This document shows, one piece after another, positions 1 to 10,905 of a DNA stretch of 38,051 nt. The notes beneath the pieces were generated by a model. The model was not told the origin of the DNA and did not search any database. It saw only the letters and a program-made list of their open reading frames with translations. This DNA is from Planctomycetaceae bacterium. GTDB taxonomy: Bacteria > Planctomycetota > Planctomycetia > Pirellulales > Pirellulaceae. Position numbers and translations under genes: made by a program. Numbering within the stretch: the stretch's first letter is position 1; each line of letters opens with the position of its first letter. The stretch spans positions 1-38,051 of the forward strand of contig RECD01000190.1 of the NCBI GenBank assembly GCA_007694185.1, given 5' to 3'.

Positions 1-494
1 GCGTAGCTGTTATGACCATGGTTGCCTTGGCCTTGCGGGTTGACATCCGACGGGCAGAAATTGGTCGAAATGTTCGCCCGGTTCGGCAGCCACTCGGCAT
101 TCCCGTACCAACCGGCGGGTCCGCCGGGCGGGATGACGTGACCGTTGGAGAGAGTCGCTCCAGCGGCCACCATATCGAACAGTGCCTGCTGCTCGATGAA
201 GCCCAACAGCGGCAGGAACGCGCTCTTGCGGAAATAATTGCCATCGAAACGGGCTGTGTTGCCACCGCCCATGGTCCCGCCTTTTCGAGGCGGCAACAGC
301 TTGTAGGTGCTCTCGTAATTGTGCAGAGCCAAGCCGTACTGTTTCAAGTGATTGCTGCACTGCATCCGCCGGGCGGCTTCACGAGCCGCTTGGACGGCCG
401 GCAGCAACAAGCCGACCATGACGCCGATGATCGCGATGACCACCAACAGTTCTACCAGCGTGAAGCCTTCACGCCGAGATTGGGAACGAAACAT
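1..494 (-). CDS. DUF1559 prepilin-like protein, N-terminal part (runs off the window)
   Basis: This is the N-terminal 164 residues of a planctomycete DUF1559 protein; the rest lies beyond base 1. It opens with a short basic leader followed by [14 protein letters not shown], a type IV pilin-like cleavage/methylation site and hydrophobic helix at about residues 11-30. The family-typical [20 protein letters not shown] follows, then a Trp/Gly-rich globular part. ATG at 494 is preceded by AGGAGG six bases upstream, the clearest ribosome binding site in the window, which fixes the start. These proteins are abundant in Planctomycetes and are presumed to be anchored in the membrane like pseudopilins; their exact role is not known. 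The gene is divergent from the small lipoprotein gene at 893. Family assignment is secure and function is unknown. Confidence 0.93.
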   Translation of the reverse strand, partial: MFRSQSRREGFTLVELLVVIAIIGVMVGLLLPAVQAAREAARRMQCSNHLKQYGLALHNYESTYKLLPPRKGGTMGGGNTARFDGNYFRKSAFLPLLGFIEQQALFDMVAAGATLSNGHVIPPGGPAGWYGNAEWLPNRANISTNFCPSDVNPQGQGNHGHNSY

Positions 495-892
495 ACGAAA
501 CCTCCTGAGTAGGAAATCATCAAAAAAAAGAGAAGAAAAACACTGGACGAAGTGCAGAAGAGAGACCGTTTCGAACGGGACTTGTCGGACAACCGGATCA
601 AGCCACCTTCCGCGCAGGCACAGCGCCGCCAACTGAGCTCTATTCTGTTGGCACCTTAAGGACCTGTCAAGGCATTTAAGGCGAAACGGGCGGCCGTTGC
701 GACGGCGTCAACCGAAAAAGTGGTAATGGCGAATTTTTTTGTAGGCCGTCGGTTTCCAGGCGGTGCGGCTTGCCGTTGTCCGTGACCGGCGGGAACGATA
801 CTCTGGGGAATGCAGGGCGATTGACACTCGCTCCTCGCGTCATCTCATTGCTATTTTCAAACCCCGCTATTTCCAAACACTCCGAGTGGAAC
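495..892. other. Divergent intergenic region
   Basis: No convincing gene lies in these 398 bases between the DUF1559 and lipoprotein genes. The part near 520-540 is A-rich on the plus strand. A good sigma-70-like promoter for the DUF1559 gene lies at 642-670. For the lipoprotein gene I see TTGACA at 821-826, but no good -10 at the normal distance from it. Confidence 0.6.
642..670 (-). promoter_or_regulatory. Candidate sigma-70 promoter for the DUF1559 gene
   Basis: Read on the minus strand, TTGACA (670-665) is followed after 17 bases by CAGAAT (647-642). The -35 is a perfect consensus match and the spacing is ideal. It would start a transcript near 635 with an untranslated leader of about 140 bases. 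Found by eye only. Confidence 0.45.
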
Positions 893-1357
893 ATGAAATC
901 ATTGTCCTATGCGAGCTTGTGCCTTTCTGCGCTGGTCCTGGTGTCGGGATGCGGCGGTCCGAGTGCCGAATTCCCGACTGTCCCCGTCTCGATCACGGTG
1001 ACCTACAAGGGCTCACCGCTCGAAGGTGCCAACATCAGCATGGTGAACAACACCACGCACAGCAAACCGGTCGTCGCGATCGGCCGCACGGACGCGCAAG
1101 GGGTCGCGAAGATGAGCACCCCCAACAGTGGCGATGGCGCCGTGAAGGGGATTCACCTGGTCACGATCAACAAATACTCCACGACAGAAACCGCACCGGC
1201 GGCCGACATCGAGAGCGACGACTACGACCCGGATTCGGCATCGAATGTTGCCGCTCCCAAGAGTCTGATTCCGGTCAAGTACACGTCGCTCAACTCGGGC
1301 CTGACGATCGAAGTCGGCGACACAGCGGTGACCAAGACATTTGACCTGGAGGATTGA
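893..1357 (+). CDS. Small secreted lipoprotein (planctomycete carboxypeptidase-regulatory-like type)
   Basis: A 154-aa protein with a lipoprotein signal: a short N-terminus, a hydrophobic stretch and the lipobox LVSGC with the lipidated Cys at residue 20. The mature part is a single small beta-rich domain. It has VTYKGSPLEGANISMVN near residues 36-52 and GRTDAQGVAKMST further on, the pattern of carboxypeptidase regulatory-like (Ig-fold) domains found in many planctomycete lipoproteins of 130-160 aa. Such genes often sit beside DUF1559 genes, as here, although this pair is divergent rather than in tandem. The reading frame extends upstream to a TTG at 770, but the ATG at 893 puts the signal peptide at the N-terminus. 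Molecular role unknown. Confidence 0.85.
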   Translation: MKSLSYASLCLSALVLVSGCGGPSAEFPTVPVSITVTYKGSPLEGANISMVNNTTHSKPVVAIGRTDAQGVAKMSTPNSGDGAVKGIHLVTINKYSTTETAPAADIESDDYDPDSASNVAAPKSLIPVKYTSLNSGLTIEVGDTAVTKTFDLED

Positions 1358-1618
1358 TTCCTTACCCGAATGTGTCGGCAGCCGAACGCGGCCGTGCGGT
1401 TCAACGCCCAAGCCCGCAAGGGATCGGCCCGTGAGCAAACGGCCGGGGAGGGCGTCCTTCCGAGATCGATTCCGGGCAGGAGATACTCGGTGCGGGCAAA
1501 GGACACCCGGCAGACGCCGGCCATGGTGGTGCCAAACGCTGTCCGGAATCGGGACGCAAGCGAGTCTTTTTCGATGCCCGTGGCGAGCTGATCGCCGCGG
1601 GTCACTTGGCTTCGCGGG

Positions 1619-4600
1619 TCATTTCGGTTCGTGTACGCTGAAGAAGATCGCGTAGAGCACCGGCACCAAGAACATCGTCACCACCGACGCGAAGATCAGG
1701 CCGAACATCAGCGACACGGCCATGCCGACGAAGAACGGGTCTTGAAGCAGCGGGATCATCCCCAGCACGGTGGTGATGGCGACCATCAACACGGGCCGCA
1801 GCTTCATCACGCAGCCGTCCAAGATCGACCGGTACGGGTCTCCGCCGGCCGCGATTTCGGTGGTGAACTTATTCAGCACGACGATCGAATTCTTGATCTG
1901 CTCACCTCCCAGCGCGAGCACACCCAAGAGCGCCATGAACCCGAACGGTTGTCCGGTGAGCAGCAATCCGGCGGTGACGCCGACGATGCACAGCGGCACG
2001 GCCAACCAGATCACCAGGGTGACCCGAAACGAGTTGAACAGGCAGACGACAATGAAGATCATGATGGCCAGTGCCGCGGGAAGCGGTTGGGCCAGCGCCG
2101 CGCGGGCGTCGTTCGAATCCTCATACTCGCCGCCCCAATCGAGGCGGTAGCCGGGCGGCAATTCGATCGCTTCGATCTCCGCCCGGACGCGGTTGAACAG
2201 TTCGCTCGGCAAACCGGAACGTGGGTCGGCGTGGACGGTGATCGTCGGGAATCGGTCACGTCGGCGGACGATCGGGTCTTCCCAGGCGAACTCGACACCC
2301 GACGTCACCTGACTGAGTGGGATCATCCGGCCGGCGACGGGGCTCCAGATCTGCAGGCTGTCGATCACCGCCACGTCGGTCCGTTCCGATTCGGGCGGAC
2401 GTGCGACGATCGGCAGCAGGCGGGTTTCCTGGGGGAAGACGCCGGCGCCTTCGCTGCCCGGTTCGCGATAAAAGCCGACGACGCGTCCCTCGAAGCTGGT
2501 TTCGAGTGCCTGCGCGACCTCGACTCGGGTGATCCCGTTGCGTCGGGCTTGCATTTCCAACAGGCCGGGGCGAAGGACCTTTTCACGTTCTCGCCAGTCG
2601 TGGCGGACACAGACCGCACCGCCATCCTGTTCGAGGACCAACCGGGCTCGGTCGGCCAAAACCCTCAGTCGTTCCGGGTCGGGGCCGCGGAAGCGTGCCT
2701 GGACTCGCCCCCCGTCGCCGGGACCGAGCAGGAACTTCTTGGCCACGGCATTCGCATTGGGGTAATTCGAATCGAGATGCGTTTGGAGCGTCTCGATCAG
2801 CCCGTCGATCGAGTCTTCGTCTTGCACGTCGACCAAGAACTGCACGAACGCCCGATTTTCTCGTTCCGGCGTGTAGACCAGCATGAACCGCAGGGCCCCG
2901 CCGCCGACGAAGGTCGAAACGTGAGTGACATCGGGTTGGTCCAAAATGAACTCGCCGACCCGGTCCGAAAAGAACTCCGACTCGCGGATGTGTGTGCCGG
3001 CGGGCAAGAAGACGTCGACCATGAATTGGGGGCGGTTCGCCGGCGGGAAAAAGCTCTGCTTGACCAGGCCGAAGCCGAACAGCGCGACGACGAGCAACAC
3101 GGCCGAGGTGATCACCACGAGCCAGCGAAACCGCAAGGCCATGACCAGCAGGCTGCGGTAGGTCGTGAAGACGATCCCGCCGTAGGGGTCGTCGGCCCGG
3201 CCGGCGGCCGTGTCGGAGACGGGCTGGGTCGACTCGTTCTGCGTCGACGGTTCGGCCGCGGGGACGTCGGCCGGGTTGCCGAGCGGCTTGAAAAACAGGT
3301 AGCTCAGCAGCGGCGTGATGGTGATCGCCGAAATCCAACTGAGGGTCAACGAGATCAGGATGACCCAGAACAGCGAATTGCAATATTCGCCCGTCCCGTC
3401 CTCGGACAGACCGATCGCGGCGAAGGCGACGACGGCGATCGCGGTCGCGCCGAACAGCGGGAACTGGTTTTGGGTGACCGCGCGACGGACGACTTGCAGT
3501 TTGTCATGCCCCGCTTCGATCTCGACCCGGATCCCCTCGATGATGATGATCGCGTTGTCGGTCAGCATGCAGAGGGCGATGATCAGGGCCCCAAGCGAGA
3601 TCCGTTCCATCAGGATGTCGCCGTCGATGAACATCACCAGAAAGGTCGCCATGATGGTCAGGAACAGCACCATGCCGATGATGAGCCCGGTCTTGCGGCC
3701 CATCGTGACCAGCAGCACGATGACGACGATGCTGACCGCTTTGATCAGGTTGAAAATGAAGTCGTTGGTCGCGGCGGTAACGGCTTCCGGTTGGAAGTTG
3801 ATTTCACCGATCTCGATCCCGATCGGCTGCAGACTTTCCAGTTCCGCCAATTTCTCGCGGATCGCTTGGCCCATCGTGACGACGTTGCCACCTTGGACGG
3901 TGGAAATTCCCAAGCCGATCGCGGACATGCCGTCGTATTTCAGCAACCGTCGTGGCGGTTCGGGATCGCCCCGGCGGACGGTCGCGACGTCGCGGAGAAA
4001 CAGTTGTCGGCCGGTGTCGTCCGAGCCGATCAACAGGTCGAGCATGTCATCGGCGGAGATGAAGCCGCCGGCGGGATCGATCGCGATGTGTTCGTCGCCG
4101 ACCCGCACCCGTCCGCCATCGGCCGCGACGTTGCGGGCTTGCAATTCGGCGTAGATCCGGTCTTCCGGGATCCCGAGTCTCGCCAGCCGCTGGCGGGAAA
4201 TTTCGAGGTAGACGACTTCGGTCTGTTCCCCGAACAGTTGGACGCTCTTGACGTCCCTCACGGCCAACAGTTCACGCCGCAGGAATTCGGTGTAGCGGCG
4301 GAGTTCCGGGTAGCTGAACCCGTCGCCGGTGATCGCGAAGAAGATACCGAACACGTCGCCGAAATCGTCGACGATCAGCGACCGCCCGCGGACGGAGGGG
4401 GGCAGTTGCGACTGGACGTCGGCGATCTTGCGACGCAGTTCGTCCCAGACCTGTGGCATCGAGTGCTTGTCGAACCGATCCTTGATGCGGACCGACACGA
4501 CCGAGCGTCCGCGGAGCGATTCGGACTCAACCCGCTCCAATTGACCGAGCCGCTGGGCGGCGGTTTCGATCGGCGTGGTGACCTCTTTGGCTACTTCCTC

Positions 4601-4768
4601 GGCGCTGGCCCCCGGGTAGGGGGTGATGACGAGCGCCTCCTTGATCGTGAACTCGGGGTCTTCCAGCCGACCCATCCGTTGGTAGGCGACGGCACCGCCG
4701 ACCACGATCATCGCCATGATGAAGTACAGAACCCGGTCGTTACGTACGGAAAGCTCACCCAAATTCAT
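1619..4768 (-). CDS. RND efflux pump inner-membrane subunit (AcrB/HAE family)
   Basis: A 1049-aa resistance-nodulation-division permease of full family length. It would use the proton gradient to drive export through a tripartite envelope complex. The N-terminal transmembrane helix (about residues 13-28) is followed by the first large periplasmic domain with the typical PYPGASAEEVAKEVTTPIE segment. Transmembrane block 2-6 contains LTDNAIIIIEGI, the equivalent of the AcrB VDDAIVVVE proton-relay helix. A second periplasmic domain and a second membrane block with QIKNSIVVLNKF follow; its Lys matches the relay lysine of AcrB. The ATG start overlaps the adaptor gene stop by four bases (ATGA), so the two are translationally coupled. 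Substrate cannot be told from sequence. No outer-membrane TolC-like gene is present nearby, so that component must come from elsewhere. Confidence 0.95.
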   Translation of the reverse strand: MNLGELSVRNDRVLYFIMAMIVVGGAVAYQRMGRLEDPEFTIKEALVITPYPGASAEEVAKEVTTPIETAAQRLGQLERVESESLRGRSVVSVRIKDRFDKHSMPQVWDELRRKIADVQSQLPPSVRGRSLIVDDFGDVFGIFFAITGDGFSYPELRRYTEFLRRELLAVRDVKSVQLFGEQTEVVYLEISRQRLARLGIPEDRIYAELQARNVAADGGRVRVGDEHIAIDPAGGFISADDMLDLLIGSDDTGRQLFLRDVATVRRGDPEPPRRLLKYDGMSAIGLGISTVQGGNVVTMGQAIREKLAELESLQPIGIEIGEINFQPEAVTAATNDFIFNLIKAVSIVVIVLLVTMGRKTGLIIGMVLFLTIMATFLVMFIDGDILMERISLGALIIALCMLTDNAIIIIEGIRVEIEAGHDKLQVVRRAVTQNQFPLFGATAIAVVAFAAIGLSEDGTGEYCNSLFWVILISLTLSWISAITITPLLSYLFFKPLGNPADVPAAEPSTQNESTQPVSDTAAGRADDPYGGIVFTTYRSLLVMALRFRWLVVITSAVLLVVALFGFGLVKQSFFPPANRPQFMVDVFLPAGTHIRESEFFSDRVGEFILDQPDVTHVSTFVGGGALRFMLVYTPERENRAFVQFLVDVQDEDSIDGLIETLQTHLDSNYPNANAVAKKFLLGPGDGGRVQARFRGPDPERLRVLADRARLVLEQDGGAVCVRHDWREREKVLRPGLLEMQARRNGITRVEVAQALETSFEGRVVGFYREPGSEGAGVFPQETRLLPIVARPPESERTDVAVIDSLQIWSPVAGRMIPLSQVTSGVEFAWEDPIVRRRDRFPTITVHADPRSGLPSELFNRVRAEIEAIELPPGYRLDWGGEYEDSNDARAALAQPLPAALAIMIFIVVCLFNSFRVTLVIWLAVPLCIVGVTAGLLLTGQPFGFMALLGVLALGGEQIKNSIVVLNKFTTEIAAGGDPYRSILDGCVMKLRPVLMVAITTVLGMIPLLQDPFFVGMAVSLMFGLIFASVVTMFLVPVLYAIFFSVHEPK

Positions 4769-6099
4769 CTTTGGGACCCTCCGAGTTCGTCGCCCAGGTC
4801 GCGGACTCGCATCCCCTCACGCAAGCGGTTGACACCGGCGACGACGATTCGCTGTCCCGGTTCGACCCCCGACGCGATCTCGACGTCACCGGCGGCGGAA
4901 CTGCCGAGGGTGACCTCTTGCCCGGTCACGGTATCCTCGGGGCCAAGGACCCAGACGATCTGCTGGCCGCTGCTGAGGTGATAAACCGCTGACATCGGCA
5001 CCATCATTCGGCTGCCCAAGATCTCGGCGCGACGGTAGGTCATCGTGACGGTCGCCGACATCCCCGGCAACACGTTGATCCCTTCGGGGGCCGACATCGC
5101 GACGCGGACGTTGAAGGTCTGGGTAGTCGGGTCGGCCCGCTGGGCCATTTCGGTGACACGGACAGGAAAGCGAACTCCCGGGGCACCACTGATTTCCGCG
5201 ACGACTTGAACGACGTCGGCGGACTGAAGGTTGGCCGCCATCACGGTTTCGGGGACGTCGACGGCGATCTCGACCTCATCCACGTCCTGAAACTTGACGA
5301 TCGGCTCCTTCGCACGGACATTTTGCCCTTCCTCGACAAAGCGTTCGGCGATCACGCCGTCGTAGGGGGCACGCAGCGTGCAGTCCTGCAAGTTCAGGTT
5401 GGCTTCCACGACTTGGCCTTCCAGTCCGCGGACGACACCCTGTTGGGCGTCGATGTCTTCGGCGCGAGCGATGGAGCCGATTTCGAGCAATTGGCGAGCC
5501 GACTGCAGGTCTTCCTCGGCGATCCGAAACACGGTCTCCGCCCGTTCGTAATCGGCCCGAGAAACGGCGCGGGACTCGATCAGCAAGGCATAGCGGCGGT
5601 ACTCCGCGCGGGCGTTGGCCAACCGCTGTTCGGCGGCCCGGATATCGGCCTCACGACGCAACCGTTCCTCCGGCCGGTCGCCGGCCAGCAGGGCTCGCAG
5701 CGCCGCGCGGGCTTGGTCGAGTTGCCCTTGGAGGGCTGTCAAACGGGCTTTGAATTCGTCCTCACGCAACTGGGCGATCACCTCCCCTTTGGCCACTTCC
5801 TGACCTTCGCGGACGGGGAGTGAAACCAGCAACCCGGAGACCTGGAACGCCAACTGGACCCGTTGGGACGCGTCCACCCTGCCAGGAAAGGCCCGGGTCG
5901 AGGTGTTTTCGCCAGGTACGATCAACATCGTCTTGACCGGCCGGACGATTTCAGGCCGCTCCGTTTCCGCGGGATCGCAACCGGCGATGGTCAGGATCGC
6001 CAGGCCGAGGAGTGCCGACCCGACGATGCTCGTCAGCACGGGCTTGGAGGGAGACCTGCCGCGAAAGTGCGTCGGCAGTCTGCGAAAGTCGATATTCAT
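4765..6099 (-). CDS. RND efflux periplasmic adaptor (membrane fusion protein), lipoprotein
   Basis: A 444-aa AcrA/HlyD-family adaptor joining the downstream RND pump to an outer-membrane channel. Basic residues and a hydrophobic stretch lead to lipobox LTIAGC with Cys at residue 41. The first half of the lipoyl domain (FPGRVDASQRVQLAFQVSG, then VREGQEVAKGEVIAQL) precedes a long charged alpha-helical hairpin at about residues 110-195. The second lipoyl half follows (APYDGVIAERFVEEGQNV), then the beta-barrel and membrane-proximal domains. The frame continues upstream to a TTG at 6165. ATG at 6099 is preferred because it gives a normal signal peptide, though neither start has a clear Shine-Dalgarno. 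It overlaps the pump gene by ATGA. Confidence 0.93.
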   Translation of the reverse strand: MNIDFRRLPTHFRGRSPSKPVLTSIVGSALLGLAILTIAGCDPAETERPEIVRPVKTMLIVPGENTSTRAFPGRVDASQRVQLAFQVSGLLVSLPVREGQEVAKGEVIAQLREDEFKARLTALQGQLDQARAALRALLAGDRPEERLRREADIRAAEQRLANARAEYRRYALLIESRAVSRADYERAETVFRIAEEDLQSARQLLEIGSIARAEDIDAQQGVVRGLEGQVVEANLNLQDCTLRAPYDGVIAERFVEEGQNVRAKEPIVKFQDVDEVEIAVDVPETVMAANLQSADVVQVVAEISGAPGVRFPVRVTEMAQRADPTTQTFNVRVAMSAPEGINVLPGMSATVTMTYRRAEILGSRMMVPMSAVYHLSSGQQIVWVLGPEDTVTGQEVTLGSSAAGDVEIASGVEPGQRIVVAGVNRLREGMRVRDLGDELGGSQR

Positions 6100-6171
6100 G
6101 CGTGGCTGTGACCCGAGGGATGGAAAGAAAACGTATGACTTCGCAGACTGCCCAGCTTTCCCCAATCCGTC

Positions 6172-6185
6172 CGGTTTGAAAACCG
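6172..6185 (-). terminator. Hairpin after speA, possible terminator
   Basis: CGGTTT-TC-AAACCG is a perfect 6-bp inverted repeat about 10 bases past the speA stop codon on the minus strand. There is no T-tract after it, so it may equally be an RNA stability element. It lies between speA and the adaptor gene downstream. Confidence 0.3.
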
Positions 6186-6194
6186 TCGGCTCAG

Positions 6195-8105
<1,911 letters not shown>

Positions 8106-8196
8106 GGTGCCGATGAGCACTCCGGAAGGGGACAGAACGGTTCAGAAAGGGAACGTGCCGTGGCGGCGGAAACACCGACAGATGGTAGCGATCGGC

Positions 8197-9057
8197 CTAC
8201 TGGGGCTTCATCCCCAGCACGTCGAACATGTCGTACAGTCCGGCGGGTCGGCTTTGCAGCCACTTCGCCGCGGCGATCGCCCCGGACGCGTAACAGTCTC
8301 GGTTGCTGGCGGCGACGGTCAGTTCGATCCTTTCGCCGAGCATCCCGAAGACGATCGTGTGTTCACCCGGGTTGTCGCCGACCCGAATGGCGTGATAGCC
8401 GATTTCTTGAGCCGTTCGTCGACCCGTCTTACCCTCGCGGCCATGGACGTGCCGCACCGGGCCGTTGGTAGCCAATTGTTCTGCGATCAATTCGCCGAAC
8501 TTGAGCGCCGTCCCGCTGGGGGCGTCTTCTTTGAAGCGGTGATGGCGTTCGAGGATCTCGATGTCGACGCCACCGGCCACGTCCTTTAGCGCCGCGGTGA
8601 CCTGCTGAGTCAGCCGCATCGTCAGGTTGACCGCCAACGACATGCTCGGGGCCCAGCAGATCGGGATCGACGCGGCGGCTTGCCGTAACGCCTCGTGCTG
8701 GTGAGCTTCCAGACCGGTCGTCGCCACGACCAGCGGCAGGCCCCGGCGAACGCAGTTCACCACGCACCCGTCGACCGCCTCGGGGAGCGAAAAATCGATC
8801 ACGCAGCGACCGGCGGTGCTCGCCGAAGCGGGTGCCGTCACAGCATCGGCTACGGACCAGTCGCCCGCCAGCGAGATTTTGACCGGGGCTAAGCCAGCCA
8901 GCACCGCGACGTCCTGCCCGATCGCGGGCGATTCCGGACGGTCGATCGCCGCGACCAACCGAACCGCCGGGTCCTCGACGGCCAAAGCGACGACGCGGCG
9001 TCCCATCCGCCCGGCGGCGCCGTGGACGATCAGGCTTACGGAGGACTCGTCCGACAT
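8197..9057 (-). CDS. dapB: 4-hydroxy-tetrahydrodipicolinate reductase
   Basis: A 286-aa DapB, slightly longer than the usual 240-275. It reduces hydroxy-tetrahydrodipicolinate with NAD(P)H in the lysine/diaminopimelate pathway. The N-terminal Rossmann motif VHGAAGRMGRRV lies at residues 11-22. VIDFSLPEAV and ATTG are the nucleotide-side loops, and the catalytic and substrate loop reads EILERHHRFKEDAPSGTALK, with the His-His and Lys of the family. The C-terminus ends GLYDMFDVLGM, typical of DapB. The open frame continues far upstream, but ATG at 9057 gives the Rossmann motif its normal position near the N-terminus. A possible promoter lies at 9182-9210. Confidence 0.95.
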   Translation of the reverse strand: MSDESSVSLIVHGAAGRMGRRVVALAVEDPAVRLVAAIDRPESPAIGQDVAVLAGLAPVKISLAGDWSVADAVTAPASASTAGRCVIDFSLPEAVDGCVVNCVRRGLPLVVATTGLEAHQHEALRQAAASIPICWAPSMSLAVNLTMRLTQQVTAALKDVAGGVDIEILERHHRFKEDAPSGTALKFGELIAEQLATNGPVRHVHGREGKTGRRTAQEIGYHAIRVGDNPGEHTIVFGMLGERIELTVAASNRDCYASGAIAAAKWLQSRPAGLYDMFDVLGMKPQ

Positions 9058-9441
9058 CAGCGACTCGGTGAAAGGACAGACGTTGCGCGGAACCGAGGCG
9101 ACGGGTACGCAGCCAAGGCCGAAAGTTGGAATCCAAACGGAATCGGGCGACTCACGCCGCTGGCCGAACCCAAACCCGCTCTTTATCGTCATTGCCCTGC
9201 CCGATGACAATCCGGCCGACAACAAAATCGAACCGGTTACAGGGTGCGACGGAAGGCCGCGGCCGCGTAGAATGAATGCAACGAGGGGCACCGAGGTTGC
9301 GACCGTATTTCGTCGTCACGTTTGCTGCGGCCTGTCGTGCAAGCGGGCGGCGGCGGGCGTCCCATGAAAAGGGCCAGTCCGTTGAACCGTTCGATCGCAC
9401 GCCCCTGATCAAGTCACTTTCGAACCGGACGGGAATCGCCG
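9058..9441. other. Divergent intergenic region
   Basis: These 384 bases lie between dapB and the DUF1501 gene. A candidate dapB promoter sits at 9182-9210. On the plus strand I see TAGAAT at 9268-9273 but no matching -35, and a 14-codon ORF at 9364 with no sign of being real. Nothing else recognised. Confidence 0.5.
9182..9210 (-). promoter_or_regulatory. Candidate sigma-70 promoter for dapB (and perhaps speA)
   Basis: On the minus strand TTGTCA (9210-9205) is followed after 17 bases by GATAAA (9187-9182): five of six and four of six consensus matches. It predicts a leader of about 120 bases before the dapB ATG. Found by eye. Confidence 0.4.
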
Positions 9442-10872
9442 ATGAGACCTTTGTGGACAGCGAGCCGATCCGACCTGCGTGTCGAGACAGCCATTCGTTC
9501 CGGCGGAGATGAGCGTCAAGGCGCAGACATTGTCCTGCCGTCGGCGGCCGCGGCTTTTCCTTGTGGTGGGGCCGGGCATTGGACCCGACGTGGTTGGCTC
9601 GGCGGCGTGGCGGGCGGCTTTGGCGCCGGCGCGATGCTCGGCCCGATCGCCGATCTGCTCGGGAACGAAGCGGCGGTCGACGGGGTTCGACCGAGCGACC
9701 CGTCCCGGCCTCGATCGGTGATCCTGTTGTGGCTGCAAGGCGGCGCCAGCCAATTGGAGACATTTGATCCCCATCCGGAAGCGAAACATGGGGGATTGGT
9801 CAAGGCGATCGAGACTTCGCTGCCGGGCCTGCGGATCGCGGACACGTTGCCGCGATTGGCAGAACGGATGCACGACTTAGCTCTGGTTCGCAGCGTGATC
9901 GGCAACGAGGGGGACCACGAGCGGGCGATCTACCAAATTCAATCGGGCTATCGGCCTGACCCGACGCTGATTCATCCGTCGGTCGGCGCGATCCTCTGTC
10001 ATCAAAGCGACCTTGGGGCGGAGATCCCACGCCACATTTCGATCCTGCCGCTGGGGCGGCCGGGGCGCGGCGGCTACTTGGGGGCCAAGTTCGACGCGTT
10101 CAAGGTCGGCGATCCGTCACAGCCGATTCCCGACGTGCGGCATCGGATGGACGAGGAACGTTTCCGGCGTCGCATCGACGATCTGTTGAACGTCGTCGAA
10201 CCACGTTTCGCCCGCGGCCGGTTGATCGATCTGGAACGGACGCGGACGCTGCACGCCGCCTCGACCGACGCGGCGTTGACCATGATGACGAGCGAGCAGT
10301 TGTCGGCGTTTGACGTCAGCGACGAGCCGGCAGCGGTTCGTGAAGGGTTCGGCGATACGGCTCAGGGACGCGGTTGCTTGGCCGCCGTGAGGTTGGTCGA
10401 AGCCGGGGTGCGGTGCGTCGAAGTCACTTTTGGCGGCTGGGATTCGCACATCAACAACCACTCGTTGCAAGCGTCTGCATGTCAGTTGCTCGACCCGTCC
10501 GCAGCGGCGTTGATCGATGAACTGAAAAAACGCGACCTGTGGGAAACGACTTTGGTCGTCGTGGCGGGCGAGTTCGGCAGGACGCCGCGGATCAACCCGG
10601 CGGAGGGCCGTGACCACTGGGTCCATGGCTTCTCGATCGCCTTGGGAGGATGCGGCATCCGCAGCGGTGTGGTGCATGGTGAGACGGCTGCCGAACGCGA
10701 TCCCGATGACCCGGCAGCGGGGGTCAGCGACCCGGTCGGGATCGCAGACGTTCACGCGACGTTGCTGACGGCGCTGGGCATCGATCCCAAAATCCAGCTC
10801 GACACCCCGATCCGTCGCCCGATGCGGCTCAGCGAAGGGGAGCCGATCGGGGCGCTATTGGCAGGCGGCTGA
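9442..10872 (+). CDS. DUF1501 family exported protein (alkaline-phosphatase-like fold)
   Basis: A 476-aa DUF1501 protein, a family greatly expanded in Planctomycetes and related to sulfatases and phosphatases. After a variable N-terminal segment, HWTRRGWLGGVAGGFGAGAM (about residues 47-65) is a twin-arginine-type signal, suggesting folded export. The core has RSVILLWLQGGASQLETFDPH, the metal-site start of the domain, then LVRSV, GGYLGAKFDAF, RCVEVTFGGWDSH and LVVVAGEFGRTPRIN. It ends with GRDHW and HATLLTALGID, all in family order. In many planctomycetes these genes pair with a DUF1549/DUF1553 cytochrome-like gene; none is in this window. The substrate is unknown. It converges with the dehydrogenase gene at the end of the BMC block, 33 bases away. 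Confidence 0.9.
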   Translation: MRPLWTASRSDLRVETAIRSGGDERQGADIVLPSAAAAFPCGGAGHWTRRGWLGGVAGGFGAGAMLGPIADLLGNEAAVDGVRPSDPSRPRSVILLWLQGGASQLETFDPHPEAKHGGLVKAIETSLPGLRIADTLPRLAERMHDLALVRSVIGNEGDHERAIYQIQSGYRPDPTLIHPSVGAILCHQSDLGAEIPRHISILPLGRPGRGGYLGAKFDAFKVGDPSQPIPDVRHRMDEERFRRRIDDLLNVVEPRFARGRLIDLERTRTLHAASTDAALTMMTSEQLSAFDVSDEPAAVREGFGDTAQGRGCLAAVRLVEAGVRCVEVTFGGWDSHINNHSLQASACQLLDPSAAALIDELKKRDLWETTLVVVAGEFGRTPRINPAEGRDHWVHGFSIALGGCGIRSGVVHGETAAERDPDDPAAGVSDPVGIADVHATLLTALGIDPKIQLDTPIRRPMRLSEGEPIGALLAGG

Positions 10873-10905
10873 GCCGAGAGCGTGCTCGCCTGAATTGGAA
10901 GCGGA

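Noticed and set aside
821-849. Promoter for the small lipoprotein starting at TTGACA 821
   Set aside because: The -35 is perfect, but no hexamer at 16-18 bases resembles a -10; the nearest (TATTTT) is 25 bases away.
1631-4981. A very long plus-strand open frame (over 1100 codons) opposite the RND pump gene
   Set aside because: It is rich in Arg, Asp, His and Gln with no family motif, and lies antisense to a clearly recognisable pump. High third-position GC keeps the opposite frame open.
10873-10905. Terminator between the convergent DUF1501 and dehydrogenase genes
   Set aside because: Only a 4-bp GAGC/GCTC repeat with a two-base loop and no T-run; too weak to call.
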